Source of the DNA: Candidatus Latescibacterota bacterium | GTDB taxonomy: Bacteria > Latescibacterota > UBA2968 | Direction of reading: 5' to 3' | Assembly (NCBI GenBank): GCA_022824945.1 | Contig: JAJDYX010000056.1 | Location: forward strand, 62,001 to 126,000 | Length of the DNA stretch: 64,000 bases | Part shown: in pieces, positions 16,174 to 24,846 of the stretch | Position numbering within the stretch: the stretch's first letter is position 1 | Layout: each line of letters starts with the position of its first letter | Made by a program: the position numbers and the translations under genes | The notes under the pieces: generated by a model | The model's database searches: none | The model's input: the letters and a program-made list of their open reading frames with translations, nothing else | Told to the model about the DNA's origin: nothing

Positions 16174-18507
16174 CCTTTTCGCGTACTTATCCAACCACTC
16201 CGACATCTCCCACAGAACGTGCATAACCGACTCTCGCGCCCGATATCCGTGGCTCTCGTGCGGCAGCATCACCAATCGACAGATCGCACCGTGTCCCTTG
16301 AGCGCATTGTAAAATCGCTCGCTCTGCATGGGAAACGTACCCGAATTATTATCCGCCTCACCGTGAATAAGCAGCAAAGGCGCACTAATTTGGGGCACAT
16401 GATTAAACGGAGACATCGCCGCATAAATATCTGCTGCCTGCCAGAACGTGCGCTCTTCCGCCTGAAAACCAAAAGGCGTCAACGTGCGGTTATACGCGCC
16501 ACTGCGCGCAATACCACAGCAAAACAAATCGGTATGTGCCAGCAAATTCGCCGTCATAAACCCGCCGTAGGAGTGTCCCCCCACCGCCACTTTTTCCGGA
16601 TCCGCCACGCCCAGACGCACCAACTCATCAACCGCGGCCCTTGCACTATCGGCGAGTTGCTCGATATAAGTATCATTTGCCTCGCGATCTCCCTCGCCCA
16701 CAATCGGCATCGCCGGACCATCCAGCACAGCATAACCACGCGCCAAAAAAGGCATTGCACCGTGCGAACTGATACGCACAAAGCGAAAAGGAGAATCCTT
16801 CACCTGTCCCGCGGCATCTGCGCTCTTAAATTCGCGGGGATAAGCCCACATCAGCACTGGTAGCGGACCATCGTCTCTATTATATCCGGGCGGCAAATAC
16901 AACGTCCCATTCAACTGCACCCCATCTTTGCGCTGGTACTGAATCAGCGACTTCTCCACCGCCTTCAACTGCGGCATCGGATGAACAAAATGCGTGAGCT
17001 GCCGCAGGTCATCGCGCTTCAAATCCCGCACATAATAATTGGTCGGCTCATCAACGCTCTCCCGGCTCATCAACACCGTATTGGCATCGATCATCGTCGT
17101 TGGCCGCTCGTAAAACGGTGCCTGAGAATGCATGAGACGTTCCGCTTTACCCGTCTCCAGATCATAGCGATCCAAAAACGGGCGATCACCTTTGGGCGAC
17201 GCACCATCGCCTGCAAAAAACAGATGACGCTGCGACGCATCGGTCAGCAACACAGACCGCCCATTGGGCAACCGCGTAAACACGGGCGCGCCGGGCGCGC
17301 CATAGCGATCTTCCCACGACCGATCAAACAACACCTGCGGTTCAAAATCCGAATCATCCGGGCGAATGCGCCAGGTACGCACGCGCCGCGTCTTCCACCA
17401 GCGTTCTGAAACCAACGCGAGATCACCCGTCCCCCACGAACACCCACCATAGCGCATCGCCAGCGACATGAGCGCGCGCCCATCACCTTCATAAGGCGCG
17501 TCGAGCGCATATACAATATCGCGCACCGCCACATCCACCTCGGGATCGCCGCCATCCTGTGCCACAGCCCACGTCACAGTCGCAGGCGCGTCTGATCGCC
17601 AGCCAAACGAACGCGCACCTTCGGGCACGGCATCATAAGCAATCGGAATAGACTCGGCCAATGGCAAATCCACGAGTTCGCGCACCTCGCGCCCGTCCAG
17701 ATCCCAGATCGCCACCTTTATCGGAAAACGATACGAAGGCACCAGATACGAAAACGGTCGGTGAATGCTCAACACCAGCACATAGCGACCATCTGGCGAC
17801 GGATCGGCGCGAAGGATCAACCCGGGAGAACCCAGATGCTTCACATCCCCATTCAGGCGCACAAGTGCAACCTGTGACGTGGCATAATATTCAAATAGCA
17901 ACTCATCGTGTGCATTCTTCAACAAATCTTGATACGTGCGCGATGGTGCTGCCCGTTCGCCCACACTTTCCTGAATCACCGGACCTCTGGGCACAGGCGA
18001 AGCCTCGGGCGGATCGCCCCGACCATCACACACCGCGCGCACCAACAACCCCGAACTGTCTGGCAACCAGGCGATTGCCCCGCCAAACACCTTATTCAAC
18101 TTCACATCGCCAACCGGACGCACCCTGCCCGTCTCCGAATTGCCGACCCACAGATCAATCCCATTGTCACCCGTCACCGAAAAAGCAAAGCGCCGCCCAT
18201 CGGGCGCCCAATAAGCCCGCCCAATTCTCGCATCCTTCGGCAACCCTGTCACAGGTATTTCACGACCATCGGCAACCCACTTCAGCGTCAACCCATTGTA
18301 AAACCCCACGCGACTTTGCCCGTTCACATCCGGATCCAGGCGCAAACCCGCCAGGCGCAACTCGGACCGCGACACCTCTGCAATAGGCGGTGCGCCCGGA
18401 CGGTGCATCAACAGCAACACTGTCCTTGTCGGATCAATGCTAAACGAAGGTGTCAAAGGCGCATCAACAATCGCGGCGAGTTCTTCGGGTGGCATTTCGT
18501 AAGACAT
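16168..18507 (-). CDS. S9-family serine peptidase (prolyl-oligopeptidase superfamily)
   Basis: 779 residues: an N-terminal beta-propeller (about 60-520, with WAPDGRRFAFSV and PSPDGRYVLVLS blades) and a C-terminal alpha/beta-hydrolase domain. The catalytic triad is S646 in GGHSYGGF, D719 in HGEADNN and H753 in PHESHGY. The ending resembles glutamyl/acylaminoacyl peptidases of subfamily S9C/S9D. No signal peptide is present, so it is probably cytoplasmic and acts on small peptides. GAGGAG precedes the ATG. A small membrane-anchored protein gene lies 25 bases upstream and argR 63 bases downstream; the ARG operator overlaps its stop codon. Confidence 0.88.
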   Translation of the reverse strand: MSYEMPPEELAAIVDAPLTPSFSIDPTRTVLLLMHRPGAPPIAEVSRSELRLAGLRLDPDVNGQSRVGFYNGLTLKWVADGREIPVTGLPKDARIGRAYWAPDGRRFAFSVTGDNGIDLWVGNSETGRVRPVGDVKLNKVFGGAIAWLPDSSGLLVRAVCDGRGDPPEASPVPRGPVIQESVGERAAPSRTYQDLLKNAHDELLFEYYATSQVALVRLNGDVKHLGSPGLILRADPSPDGRYVLVLSIHRPFSYLVPSYRFPIKVAIWDLDGREVRELVDLPLAESIPIAYDAVPEGARSFGWRSDAPATVTWAVAQDGGDPEVDVAVRDIVYALDAPYEGDGRALMSLAMRYGGCSWGTGDLALVSERWWKTRRVRTWRIRPDDSDFEPQVLFDRSWEDRYGAPGAPVFTRLPNGRSVLLTDASQRHLFFAGDGASPKGDRPFLDRYDLETGKAERLMHSQAPFYERPTTMIDANTVLMSRESVDEPTNYYVRDLKRDDLRQLTHFVHPMPQLKAVEKSLIQYQRKDGVQLNGTLYLPPGYNRDDGPLPVLMWAYPREFKSADAAGQVKDSPFRFVRISSHGAMPFLARGYAVLDGPAMPIVGEGDREANDTYIEQLADSARAAVDELVRLGVADPEKVAVGGHSYGGFMTANLLAHTDLFCCGIARSGAYNRTLTPFGFQAEERTFWQAADIYAAMSPFNHVPQISAPLLLIHGEADNNSGTFPMQSERFYNALKGHGAICRLVMLPHESHGYRARESVMHVLWEMSEWLDKYAKRE

Positions 18508-18532
18508 AAATTCTCTCTCCTCTTCACTCTGT

Positions 18533-18904
18533 TTACGGTATATCCAGAGAAAATAAATAACCTATTGCAATACCCATCGCCATCATAAATAACCCCCAAC
18601 CCACTCCAAACATGTTCTTTCGAAAAAATCTCCTGTACATCCACATGGGCAATGTCACATTTTGTTCTTGATACTCTCTAAATGACTGAGCCAATTGAAT
18701 TTCGATCAATCCATCCAAAACCTCTTGTAAATGTGCAACAGTTACTTCTCTATATTCTCCATCCAACATTTTTACAATTAAAGGATCTCTGTCACTTAAA
18801 AACTGAGAATCATTTTTACTATCGTAAACATATCCATCATCGTACATCTGTTGCACGATATTTTGTATAATATCTTCAGGGACTTTTACATAAATAGATT
18901 GCAT
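18533..18904 (-). CDS. Hypothetical protein with C-terminal membrane helix
   Basis: 123 residues from the ATG at 18904, chosen because AGGAG lies in front; an earlier ATG at 18931 lacks one. The N-terminal 90 residues are polar (MQSIYVKVPEDIIQNIVQ..., EVTVAHLQEVLDGLIEIQLAQ), mostly helical, and the last 25 (GVGWGLFMMAMGIAIGYLFSL) form one membrane helix, so it is probably tail-anchored in the inner membrane. I do not recognise the family. It may share a transcript with the S9 peptidase gene that follows. Confidence 0.6.
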   Translation of the reverse strand: MQSIYVKVPEDIIQNIVQQMYDDGYVYDSKNDSQFLSDRDPLIVKMLDGEYREVTVAHLQEVLDGLIEIQLAQSFREYQEQNVTLPMWMYRRFFRKNMFGVGWGLFMMAMGIAIGYLFSLDIP

Positions 18905-19029
18905 GTTTCTTCTCCTGTATCGGTTCGACAAGCCCTTTATACTTGAAACTTGTAATCATTGACCAAAATGCAACAGACTCTATCACACTGTCAACCACTA
19001 TTAACACTTTTCGCGTCGCTGACATAAAA

Positions 19030-19058
19030 AACGCCATCAGCTATTTGCCGACGGCGTT
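19030..19058 (-). terminator. Rho-independent terminator after lipoprotein 1
   Basis: AACGCCATC (19030-19038) pairs with GACGGCGTT (19050-19058) with one mismatch. On the minus strand it is followed by six T. It lies 64 bases past the lipoprotein stop. Confidence 0.75.
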
Positions 19059-19121
19059 CGTGCTTACATCCGTATCGTAAACTGATAAAGCAACGATTGA
19101 AACGCAAGAGCAAAATTTATG

Positions 19122-19760
19122 CTATGGCCCGTATCTTATCCACACAAAATGATTATTAGTTTGGATGATTCGTCCTATGTTAGTATTGGCTTTCAGAGAA
19201 TCCAAAAGAGATGAAAATTTCTCTCCACTCATTGACATTACAACTGGTGTAAGACCTATTACATCGGATAAATTAAGTATCCCACGAAGATAGGTCTCAG
19301 GCACACTGCGAAGTGTGAGGACACTGATAGTATCAGACATACTCCCACTCACGCGGATACTATCAGTGAGTCTCGCGAAGTACAAATAATACCGGTCTTC
19401 GGGATTCTCTTTCATACGTCCGATACTGAATGTGCCTCTGATGCCAATGTACGGATCATTGAGGAAATATTTTCCAGAGAACTGCTCATAAAATCTAAAG
19501 AATGCATAATTCCACTCGTTATAGTGAAAAGAACTATCCGCACGGGTACCGAAGGCATATACTAAACTTGACTCTCTTGGCCAAAAACCACCAGCGAGGT
19601 TCTCGTAACTCAGTTCTTTATATTGAGGTTCTGGCTTTTGTTCTGGTTCTGTTATCGGTTCTGGTTCTGTTATCGGTTCTGGCTCAGGCTCAGGTCCTGC
19701 ACTATTACCGCCACAACTCAGAATGCAAAACGCAAGCAGAATACACCAAAAGCACCTCAT
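19122..19760 (-). CDS. Putative lipoprotein, copy 1 of a duplicated family
   Basis: 212 residues. The signal MRCFWCILLAFCILSCGG has a lipobox-like ILSC (C16), followed by a Pro-Glu linker (PEPEPEPITEPEPITEPEQ) that would hold the globular part off the membrane. The remainder (FGTRADSSFHYNEW, SGKYFLNDPYIGIRGTFSIG, then a Ser-Thr-rich beta region) is not recognised. The first 50 residues and about 25 bases of upstream DNA are almost identical to the second copy at 20297-20977, while the C-terminal parts have diverged. The segment STRESS: FGTRAD...GKYFLNDPYI...RG aligns between copies. Function unknown. Confidence 0.7.
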   Translation of the reverse strand: MRCFWCILLAFCILSCGGNSAGPEPEPEPITEPEPITEPEQKPEPQYKELSYENLAGGFWPRESSLVYAFGTRADSSFHYNEWNYAFFRFYEQFSGKYFLNDPYIGIRGTFSIGRMKENPEDRYYLYFARLTDSIRVSGSMSDTISVLTLRSVPETYLRGILNLSDVIGLTPVVMSMSGEKFSSLLDSLKANTNIGRIIQTNNHFVWIRYGP

Positions 19761-19829
19761 GGCAACCTCCGATATTTAACGGCTTGTCACACAGTTTTCA
19801 ACTCATTGACCAAACCACGTAGTAATGCT

Positions 19830-20159
19830 TTAGCCCTGGGAGTGCGTCAAATTCGCAGGGCTTATTTCTGCAAGTTCGTCTTTCAAAGATTGCTCTACAC
19901 GCCACAAATCACAAGCCTGTTGCAGGCGCAACCAGAGTCCGGGACCGTTGCCGACGAGTTTTCCTATTCTAAGTGCCATTTCTATCGTAATCGGATGCGT
20001 GCAGGCCAGAACGCGATGCAATTGTTGACGCGAAACACCGAGTCGTCGAGCAGCTTCACTAACCGATAACTCAAGCGACGGCAATACATCTTCGCGCAGA
20101 ATCTCACCCGGATGAACAGGCGCGCGCTTCAACGGACGTTTGACGGAATATTCAGCCAT
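19830..20159 (-). CDS. higA: HigA-family antitoxin
   Basis: 109 residues with an XRE-type helix-turn-helix: HPGEILREDVLPSLELSVSEAARRLGVSRQQL, then ITIEMALRIGKLVGNGPGLWLRLQQACDLW. This is the standard pattern of HigA antitoxins, which neutralise the ribosome-dependent mRNase HigB and repress their operon. Usually higB comes just upstream. Here only the last 42 codons of higB remain (20169-20297), so this antitoxin appears to have lost its intact toxin. It is flanked on both sides by the duplicated lipoprotein genes. Confidence 0.88.
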   Translation of the reverse strand: MAEYSVKRPLKRAPVHPGEILREDVLPSLELSVSEAARRLGVSRQQLHRVLACTHPITIEMALRIGKLVGNGPGLWLRLQQACDLWRVEQSLKDELAEISPANLTHSQG

Positions 20160-20168
20160 TTTATTACC

Positions 20169-20297
20169 TCAATGATATTGCTCAAGATCGACCCTGAGTG
20201 CATCACCATCTTGCCATTCGAACGTAATACACCACGGGCCATTGACATGAATACTATAACGTTTGGGTAATCCTTTCTTAAAAAGGGTTATGGCCAT
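20169..20297 (-). pseudogene. HigB toxin remnant, N-terminal half missing
   Basis: A 42-codon frame directly upstream of higA (9 bases apart) translates to the end of a HigB/RelE-type toxin: LPKRYSIHVNGPWCITFEW, then QDGDALRVDLEQYH and stop. Full HigB proteins are about 90 residues; roughly the first 55 residues are absent. The ATG at 20297 overlaps the lipoprotein 2 stop by one base (TGATG). The catalytic C-terminal residues may be present, but without the first helices the fold is unlikely to be active. The break coincides with the end of the duplicated lipoprotein gene. Confidence 0.75.
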
Positions 20298-20977
20298 CAC
20301 TGTCTAAACGGGGTATCTCTAAACTGAAAAGTACGTCCTAAAAGGTGGGATTGATCTGTGACATTGTTTTTTTGTAAAGAATCCAAAAGAGATTCGAATT
20401 TCTCTGTATTCATTGACATTAGTGTATCTTCTGTAATTGGTAAATTAAATAGATCTCTGTAATTCTCACTTAGAGCTGTAAGTGTAAGGACGATCTCAGT
20501 TCTTGTTTTTACTGTTATCCACTCTGGATAGGGTACGCGAAGCGTATCCCTTCCTATACTCGCTGGGTAGGGTGAGATGAGCGTATCAGTTTTGGTTACA
20601 GTTATTGTCGCCACGAAACAACGAACATCATCAAAGGAAGCTCGGCTTATTACCCCTACTGTTTCTGTGCCTCTCATAATAATGTACGGATCACTGACGT
20701 AATATTTTCCAGTGAAACTCTCATTCAAAAAAAAGTCCACTTCGCGAACCGAATTATCAGCACGAGTGCCGAACGTATAAGACCAAGATGGATGCATTTT
20801 ATAGTACCAACCACCAGCGAGGTTCTCATAATTCAGTTCTTTATATTCAGACTCTGATTTTAGTTCTGGCTTTTGTTCTGGTTCCGTTATTGGTTCTGGC
20901 TCTGGCTCAGGTCCTGCACTATTACCGCCACAACTCAGAATGCAAAACGCAAGCAGAATACACCAAAAGCACCTCAT
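20297..20977 (-). CDS. Putative lipoprotein, copy 2 of a duplicated family
   Basis: 226 residues. Signal peptide, lipobox and Pro-Glu linker are nearly identical to copy 1 (19122-19760), with a shorter linker. The body keeps FGTRAD, TGKYYVSDPYIIMRG and the closing MSMNTEKFESLLDSLQKN, but has an extra beta-strand-rich insertion (TVTKTDTLISPYPASIGRDTL). In front of the ATG is a perfect CCGCTA/TAGCGG palindrome that runs into the GGAGG ribosome site; copy 1 has a decayed version. The stop codon overlaps the first codon of the higB remnant. I do not recognise the family. Confidence 0.7.
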   Translation of the reverse strand: MRCFWCILLAFCILSCGGNSAGPEPEPEPITEPEQKPELKSESEYKELNYENLAGGWYYKMHPSWSYTFGTRADNSVREVDFFLNESFTGKYYVSDPYIIMRGTETVGVISRASFDDVRCFVATITVTKTDTLISPYPASIGRDTLRVPYPEWITVKTRTEIVLTLTALSENYRDLFNLPITEDTLMSMNTEKFESLLDSLQKNNVTDQSHLLGRTFQFRDTPFRQ

Positions 20978-20983
20978 GGCAAC

Positions 20984-20997
20984 CTCCGCTATTTAGC
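20984..20997 (-). promoter_or_regulatory. Palindrome over the ribosome site of lipoprotein 2
   Basis: CCGCTATTTAGCGG is a 6-bp perfect inverted repeat whose end merges with the GGAGG ribosome-binding site. Pairing could hide the site. The copy in front of lipoprotein 1 has lost the symmetry. Confidence 0.35.
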
Positions 20998-21011
20998 GGC
21001 TTGTCATACCC

Positions 21012-22145
21012 CTAAAACCACCTCTTATAATAAAACGGACTATTTTCATCTTCATTCAACTGCTTGACCACCTCGTAAAACCACAGATCCAGCGGCATCT
21101 CATGCGCGTCCAATCGCGGAAAGGGATTAAAATCATCGGACGCCAGCGTCTTGCCAATAACATCTATCATCCCCAAACCCAACTCCGGCACATCCACGCG
21201 CCGGATACCCGCCCTCTCCATCAACTTGTCATACACATAAGACATCGTCGTACCGCCCGGAATAAACGGCAAAGCGCGCGTCCGCATCACCGGGAAAAAC
21301 ACATCTATCACCTTCCGGTCTGTACCATAAGCCGCCGAAGTCGCCGCGTGAAGCGCGTCCTTCGGCAAATACAAACTCGTCGAATACGCGCCATTGCGCC
21401 CGTATTCCACCGCATCTGGATCGCGGCTCGGCTTGTCCAAACTACCGCGCCAATCGCAAAAAGCCGTCACAGCCACAGAAACTCCCGAATCCATCAGCGC
21501 ATCTGTAAACTGCACAGCCATATCGCCCATCAAAAATTTGGTCGCCTCAACAGCCCGTTCACTCAACGGGGTCAACTGCCACTGGAACAAACCCTCTGCA
21601 TCCACATCCTTCACAAATGTCGGTGGATAGCCCGGCAACATCCCCGAACTCGCTGCCGCCATAGAATTGATATAAATCACATCCTCCGCACCGGCTACCT
21701 TGAGCGCATCTACAATTTTATCCAACGCCCTTCCCTCCAACGCATACCCATCATTAATCCAGTGAAACCGATCGCCAAAACCCGCCGCATCTGCGCGCAT
21801 CTGCATCTCTTCGCCCGTCGCATATCCCAGCGACCTCGACAAATCGCGTGCCACCACCGTCAGACTTCCACTTTCGGCAACCAGATCGAGCAAAGCCGCT
21901 GCCACCGAACAGCCAATGCCCAACCCCGTCCCACCAATAATCACAAAATGTCGTCCCTTTACCCAATCGAGCGCGTACCGATCCACAGCGGCACGCTGTG
22001 CCGACCCTCGCTGATCCAGCAATTTCACTGCCTCTGCCGGAAACGCCTCAACCTCTTCTTTGCTCGGCCGCGAAAGTGCTGGCGCGCCTTCCACGACACG
22101 CACCCCTAACATCGGACTTGCAAACGGACTTGGAAAATCACTCAT
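21012..22145 (-). CDS. FabV-like enoyl reductase / Rossmann-fold dehydrogenase
   Basis: 377 residues from the ATG at 22145, which has AGGAG in front; an upstream start would add a spurious hydrophobic leader. HFVIIGGTGLGIGCSVAAAL is an NAD(P)-binding loop, VIYINSMAAASSG, LMGDMAVQFTDALMDSGV and RALPFIPGGTTMSYVYDKLMER line up by eye with VVYSLAAP, VMGGEDWQMWIDALLDAGV and AIPMMPLYLSLLFKVMKE of FabV trans-2-enoyl reductases. The usual Y-x8-K pair is not clearly present: the segment TAFCDWRG has no Tyr where FabV has TAFTYLG. It could therefore act on a different substrate. The gene stands alone between the lipoprotein and the metallo-beta-lactamase gene. Confidence 0.5.
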   Translation of the reverse strand: MSDFPSPFASPMLGVRVVEGAPALSRPSKEEVEAFPAEAVKLLDQRGSAQRAAVDRYALDWVKGRHFVIIGGTGLGIGCSVAAALLDLVAESGSLTVVARDLSRSLGYATGEEMQMRADAAGFGDRFHWINDGYALEGRALDKIVDALKVAGAEDVIYINSMAAASSGMLPGYPPTFVKDVDAEGLFQWQLTPLSERAVEATKFLMGDMAVQFTDALMDSGVSVAVTAFCDWRGSLDKPSRDPDAVEYGRNGAYSTSLYLPKDALHAATSAAYGTDRKVIDVFFPVMRTRALPFIPGGTTMSYVYDKLMERAGIRRVDVPELGLGMIDVIGKTLASDDFNPFPRLDAHEMPLDLWFYEVVKQLNEDENSPFYYKRWF

Positions 22146-22180
22146 ATTATTTCTCCTGAAAAACGTAAAATGCAACCACA

Positions 22181-22204
22181 GATGAACACTGATAAACACC
22201 GATA
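22181..22204. repeat. Degenerate 10-bp tandem repeat
   Basis: GATGAACACT, GATAAACACC and GATAG follow each other at 10-bp intervals after CCACA, in front of the FabV-like gene. This is one of three such tandem sites in the window. Confidence 0.6.
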
Positions 22205-22235
22205 GTAAGGTAAAATACAAGACGTGGGAGGCCAC

Positions 22236-24746
22236 CTACCCCTCTTCCCACTCAATTGTAAAACCCGTACTCTCTTCAAACGCTGTCGCGCGTGTACCTG
22301 CATCCTCTGGCACCATCGCCACCGGCATCACCACGCGATTTTCATTCAGATAAATTTTCGCCGCACCGCGCACCACACACGCTTCTGGCGTAATTGCCCG
22401 CGCTTCTCGGGCAATCTCATCTTGATTGGCAGACGGACGCACCCGAATCTCCCACCCGATCCTCTCGCCCACCACGTCTAACACCTCCCGATAGCGTTCG
22501 CCCACCTGAGAGGAAATAAAAGCCACCTCAATATACAAACCGCTCTTCAGACCCATCTTTGACGGCGCGTGGCGTTGATCCCCAAACGCCTTTCGGATCT
22601 CGCTATATGCTTTATTAATCTCCCATGCATCTGCTCTCTTCCTCGGCATTGCGACTTCTGTCTTTACACCCCCCGGCCAATCCAGTATCAAAACAAAACC
22701 CGTCTTTGCCTTAAAACCCGCCGTCGCCTCATCGCTCACCCGCTCCCAATCATCCGCCCCATCCTTTGAGATATCAACAGCTAACACCACCGCCTTTTGA
22801 TCCAGATGCAGCGCAGGCGCCTTCAAAACCCTTGCACCTGTAGGCACGGCATCCTGCGCCTCTTCAAAAAGTCGCCCCTGATGCGGCGTCTCCCGCAACC
22901 TGAGCGACCACCCCGTTTCATCCTCTAATTTGGCAAGCATCTCCCCATACTGCTCTCGAACCACATCGGGAAAATAAAAAGCCAGTTCATACACACCCTC
23001 ATTTACATACGCGCTACACTTAAACAACCCCGCCTCGGGCGGAAAAACCGACATAATATGCGCACGGGCCTCATTCATCTCCATCGGCCCGGCGGCTTCT
23101 GACACCTCTTTGGAATGGAACAAAAACGCGCGCCGATAATCCGGCTCAAAAAATTCCCTCGAATCCGCCAACAACAGCCGAAAAGCCTCCACCTCTGACG
23201 GCGTCGTCATCTCCGTACCGAACCACATCTCCGCCAATTCCTGTGCGCGGAACGGCCCTTTCGCACCCGTTTCCAACACATAATTGTGTACCTCGGAAAG
23301 CGTATCATCGCTCAGCGGTCTTCCTCCTGCAACACCTGCCCGTGAAACGCGCCGACCATAGCCGCGTTGCCGCATCACCCGCATTGCCTCCACGGAATAC
23401 GCACCGCCATTTTCCGGCAACTGCACGCCCTCTGGCAAATAAACATCCACCATCGAAGACAATGCGCCGCGCGCCTCTGCATCGCCGTGAACGAGAAAAC
23501 AGGTACGCGGTTTCAACCTCTGAACCAACCCCGTCAATTCACCCCCATCAGCATGCGCCGAAAGCGAATACGGTTCCACCTGACACGATACGCGCACACG
23601 CTGACCATTCAGCATCAACACGCGCGCCTCGGGATCCTTCGCCTGCATCAGATCCAACAGCGCACGCCCGGGAGACTCTTCATCCTGATACCCCGTTATA
23701 GCAATCAAATTCGCCGCATCACCAGCCAAACGCTCGGCATAATAACTCGACGCACCCCCGATCAACATCCCCGAAGACGCCACAATACAACACGGCGGCC
23801 CCGACAAAACCCGACGGCGATCAGCCGGTGACGACACCGCCCCCACAGTATCCGAATAAAAAATATCCTCATCGCGCTCTGCCCGGCGCCGCATCGATGG
23901 CGCAAGATCATCCCCAAACGCCGAATACACCGCATTCACCGCCCGCACCATCCCATCGACAAACACGGGAAACTCGGGAATCTGCTTGCGCCGCATAGCC
24001 CGTGCCAAAATCAGAATAACCTCCTGAGAACGCCCCACGGCAAAAGCCGGAACCAGCACCTTGCCACCCGCTTCAATCACCTCGGCCACGCGCAATGCAA
24101 GCGCGGCCTCTTGCTGGGCGCGGTCTGCATGCTGGCGATTGCCATACGTCGATTCCATCACCATAACATCGGGTCGGCACTGCGGCACAACCATGCCCGG
24201 AATAGTCAACTGATTGGCAACCGACACATCGCCCGTCATCAAAACACTTTCACTCTCACCCTCAATATAAATCAATGCCGCACCCAGAATATGCCCTGCG
24301 GGAATCCACGTCGCGGTCAACGCACCATCGCAAATCGGCACCGTTGCAAGCCACGGCACATCCACCATACGCCCCAATGCCGCATCGGCCGCCTCCGGTG
24401 GATAAAGCGGCAACTCGCCATCCCGGTCTTGCGCCATCAATTTCACGGCATCTGACAACAACACCCGTGTAATCGCCTGTGTTGCAGGCGTACAATACAC
24501 CTTCACACCCGCTGGCAAACTATTCACCAGCACCGGCAACGCACCCGTATGATCGGTATGCGCGTGTGTAATCAGCACCTCATCGGGTAGCCCCACATCG
24601 TCCAACACCGAAAAATTGGGCAACTGCGACCCCTGTGCAGCACCCATTCGAATACCAGCATCCACCAGAACGCGTCGCCCTTCAATCTCAATCAATGTGC
24701 AGGAAGCACCGACCTCGTCGGCACCGCCCAAAAAATGGAGTTTCAT
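22236..24746 (-). CDS. Metallo-beta-lactamase/beta-CASP nuclease with duplicated C-terminal module
   Basis: 836 residues from the ATG at 24746. Residues 1-450 are a metallo-beta-lactamase plus beta-CASP unit of the RNA-processing type: H61-x-H63-x-D65-H66 in LITHAHTDHTGAL, GHILGAALI, MTGDVS, MESTYGNR, VPAFAVGRSQE, SSGMLIGG and PYSLSAHADGGEL. Such proteins cut or trim RNA. The following 380 residues are not found in standard members: a short winged-helix-like linker and then two related modules of about 110 residues (MNEARAHIMSVF...LRLRETPHQGRLFEEAQDAV and INKAYSEIRKAF...IRVRPSANQDEIAREARAI). The gene diverges from the TPR-parvulin lipoprotein. Confidence 0.85.
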   Translation of the reverse strand: MKLHFLGGADEVGASCTLIEIEGRRVLVDAGIRMGAAQGSQLPNFSVLDDVGLPDEVLITHAHTDHTGALPVLVNSLPAGVKVYCTPATQAITRVLLSDAVKLMAQDRDGELPLYPPEAADAALGRMVDVPWLATVPICDGALTATWIPAGHILGAALIYIEGESESVLMTGDVSVANQLTIPGMVVPQCRPDVMVMESTYGNRQHADRAQQEAALALRVAEVIEAGGKVLVPAFAVGRSQEVILILARAMRRKQIPEFPVFVDGMVRAVNAVYSAFGDDLAPSMRRRAERDEDIFYSDTVGAVSSPADRRRVLSGPPCCIVASSGMLIGGASSYYAERLAGDAANLIAITGYQDEESPGRALLDLMQAKDPEARVLMLNGQRVRVSCQVEPYSLSAHADGGELTGLVQRLKPRTCFLVHGDAEARGALSSMVDVYLPEGVQLPENGGAYSVEAMRVMRQRGYGRRVSRAGVAGGRPLSDDTLSEVHNYVLETGAKGPFRAQELAEMWFGTEMTTPSEVEAFRLLLADSREFFEPDYRRAFLFHSKEVSEAAGPMEMNEARAHIMSVFPPEAGLFKCSAYVNEGVYELAFYFPDVVREQYGEMLAKLEDETGWSLRLRETPHQGRLFEEAQDAVPTGARVLKAPALHLDQKAVVLAVDISKDGADDWERVSDEATAGFKAKTGFVLILDWPGGVKTEVAMPRKRADAWEINKAYSEIRKAFGDQRHAPSKMGLKSGLYIEVAFISSQVGERYREVLDVVGERIGWEIRVRPSANQDEIAREARAITPEACVVRGAAKIYLNENRVVMPVAMVPEDAGTRATAFEESTGFTIEWEEG

Positions 24747-24846
24747 AAATAGTTGTCCAAAAAACGAAAATACGCTATTTTTCTGCCCGAGACAGCCCAT
24801 ACCCAACACATTGCGCGTCTTGCGCGAGATCGGTATCCTTTAACTT

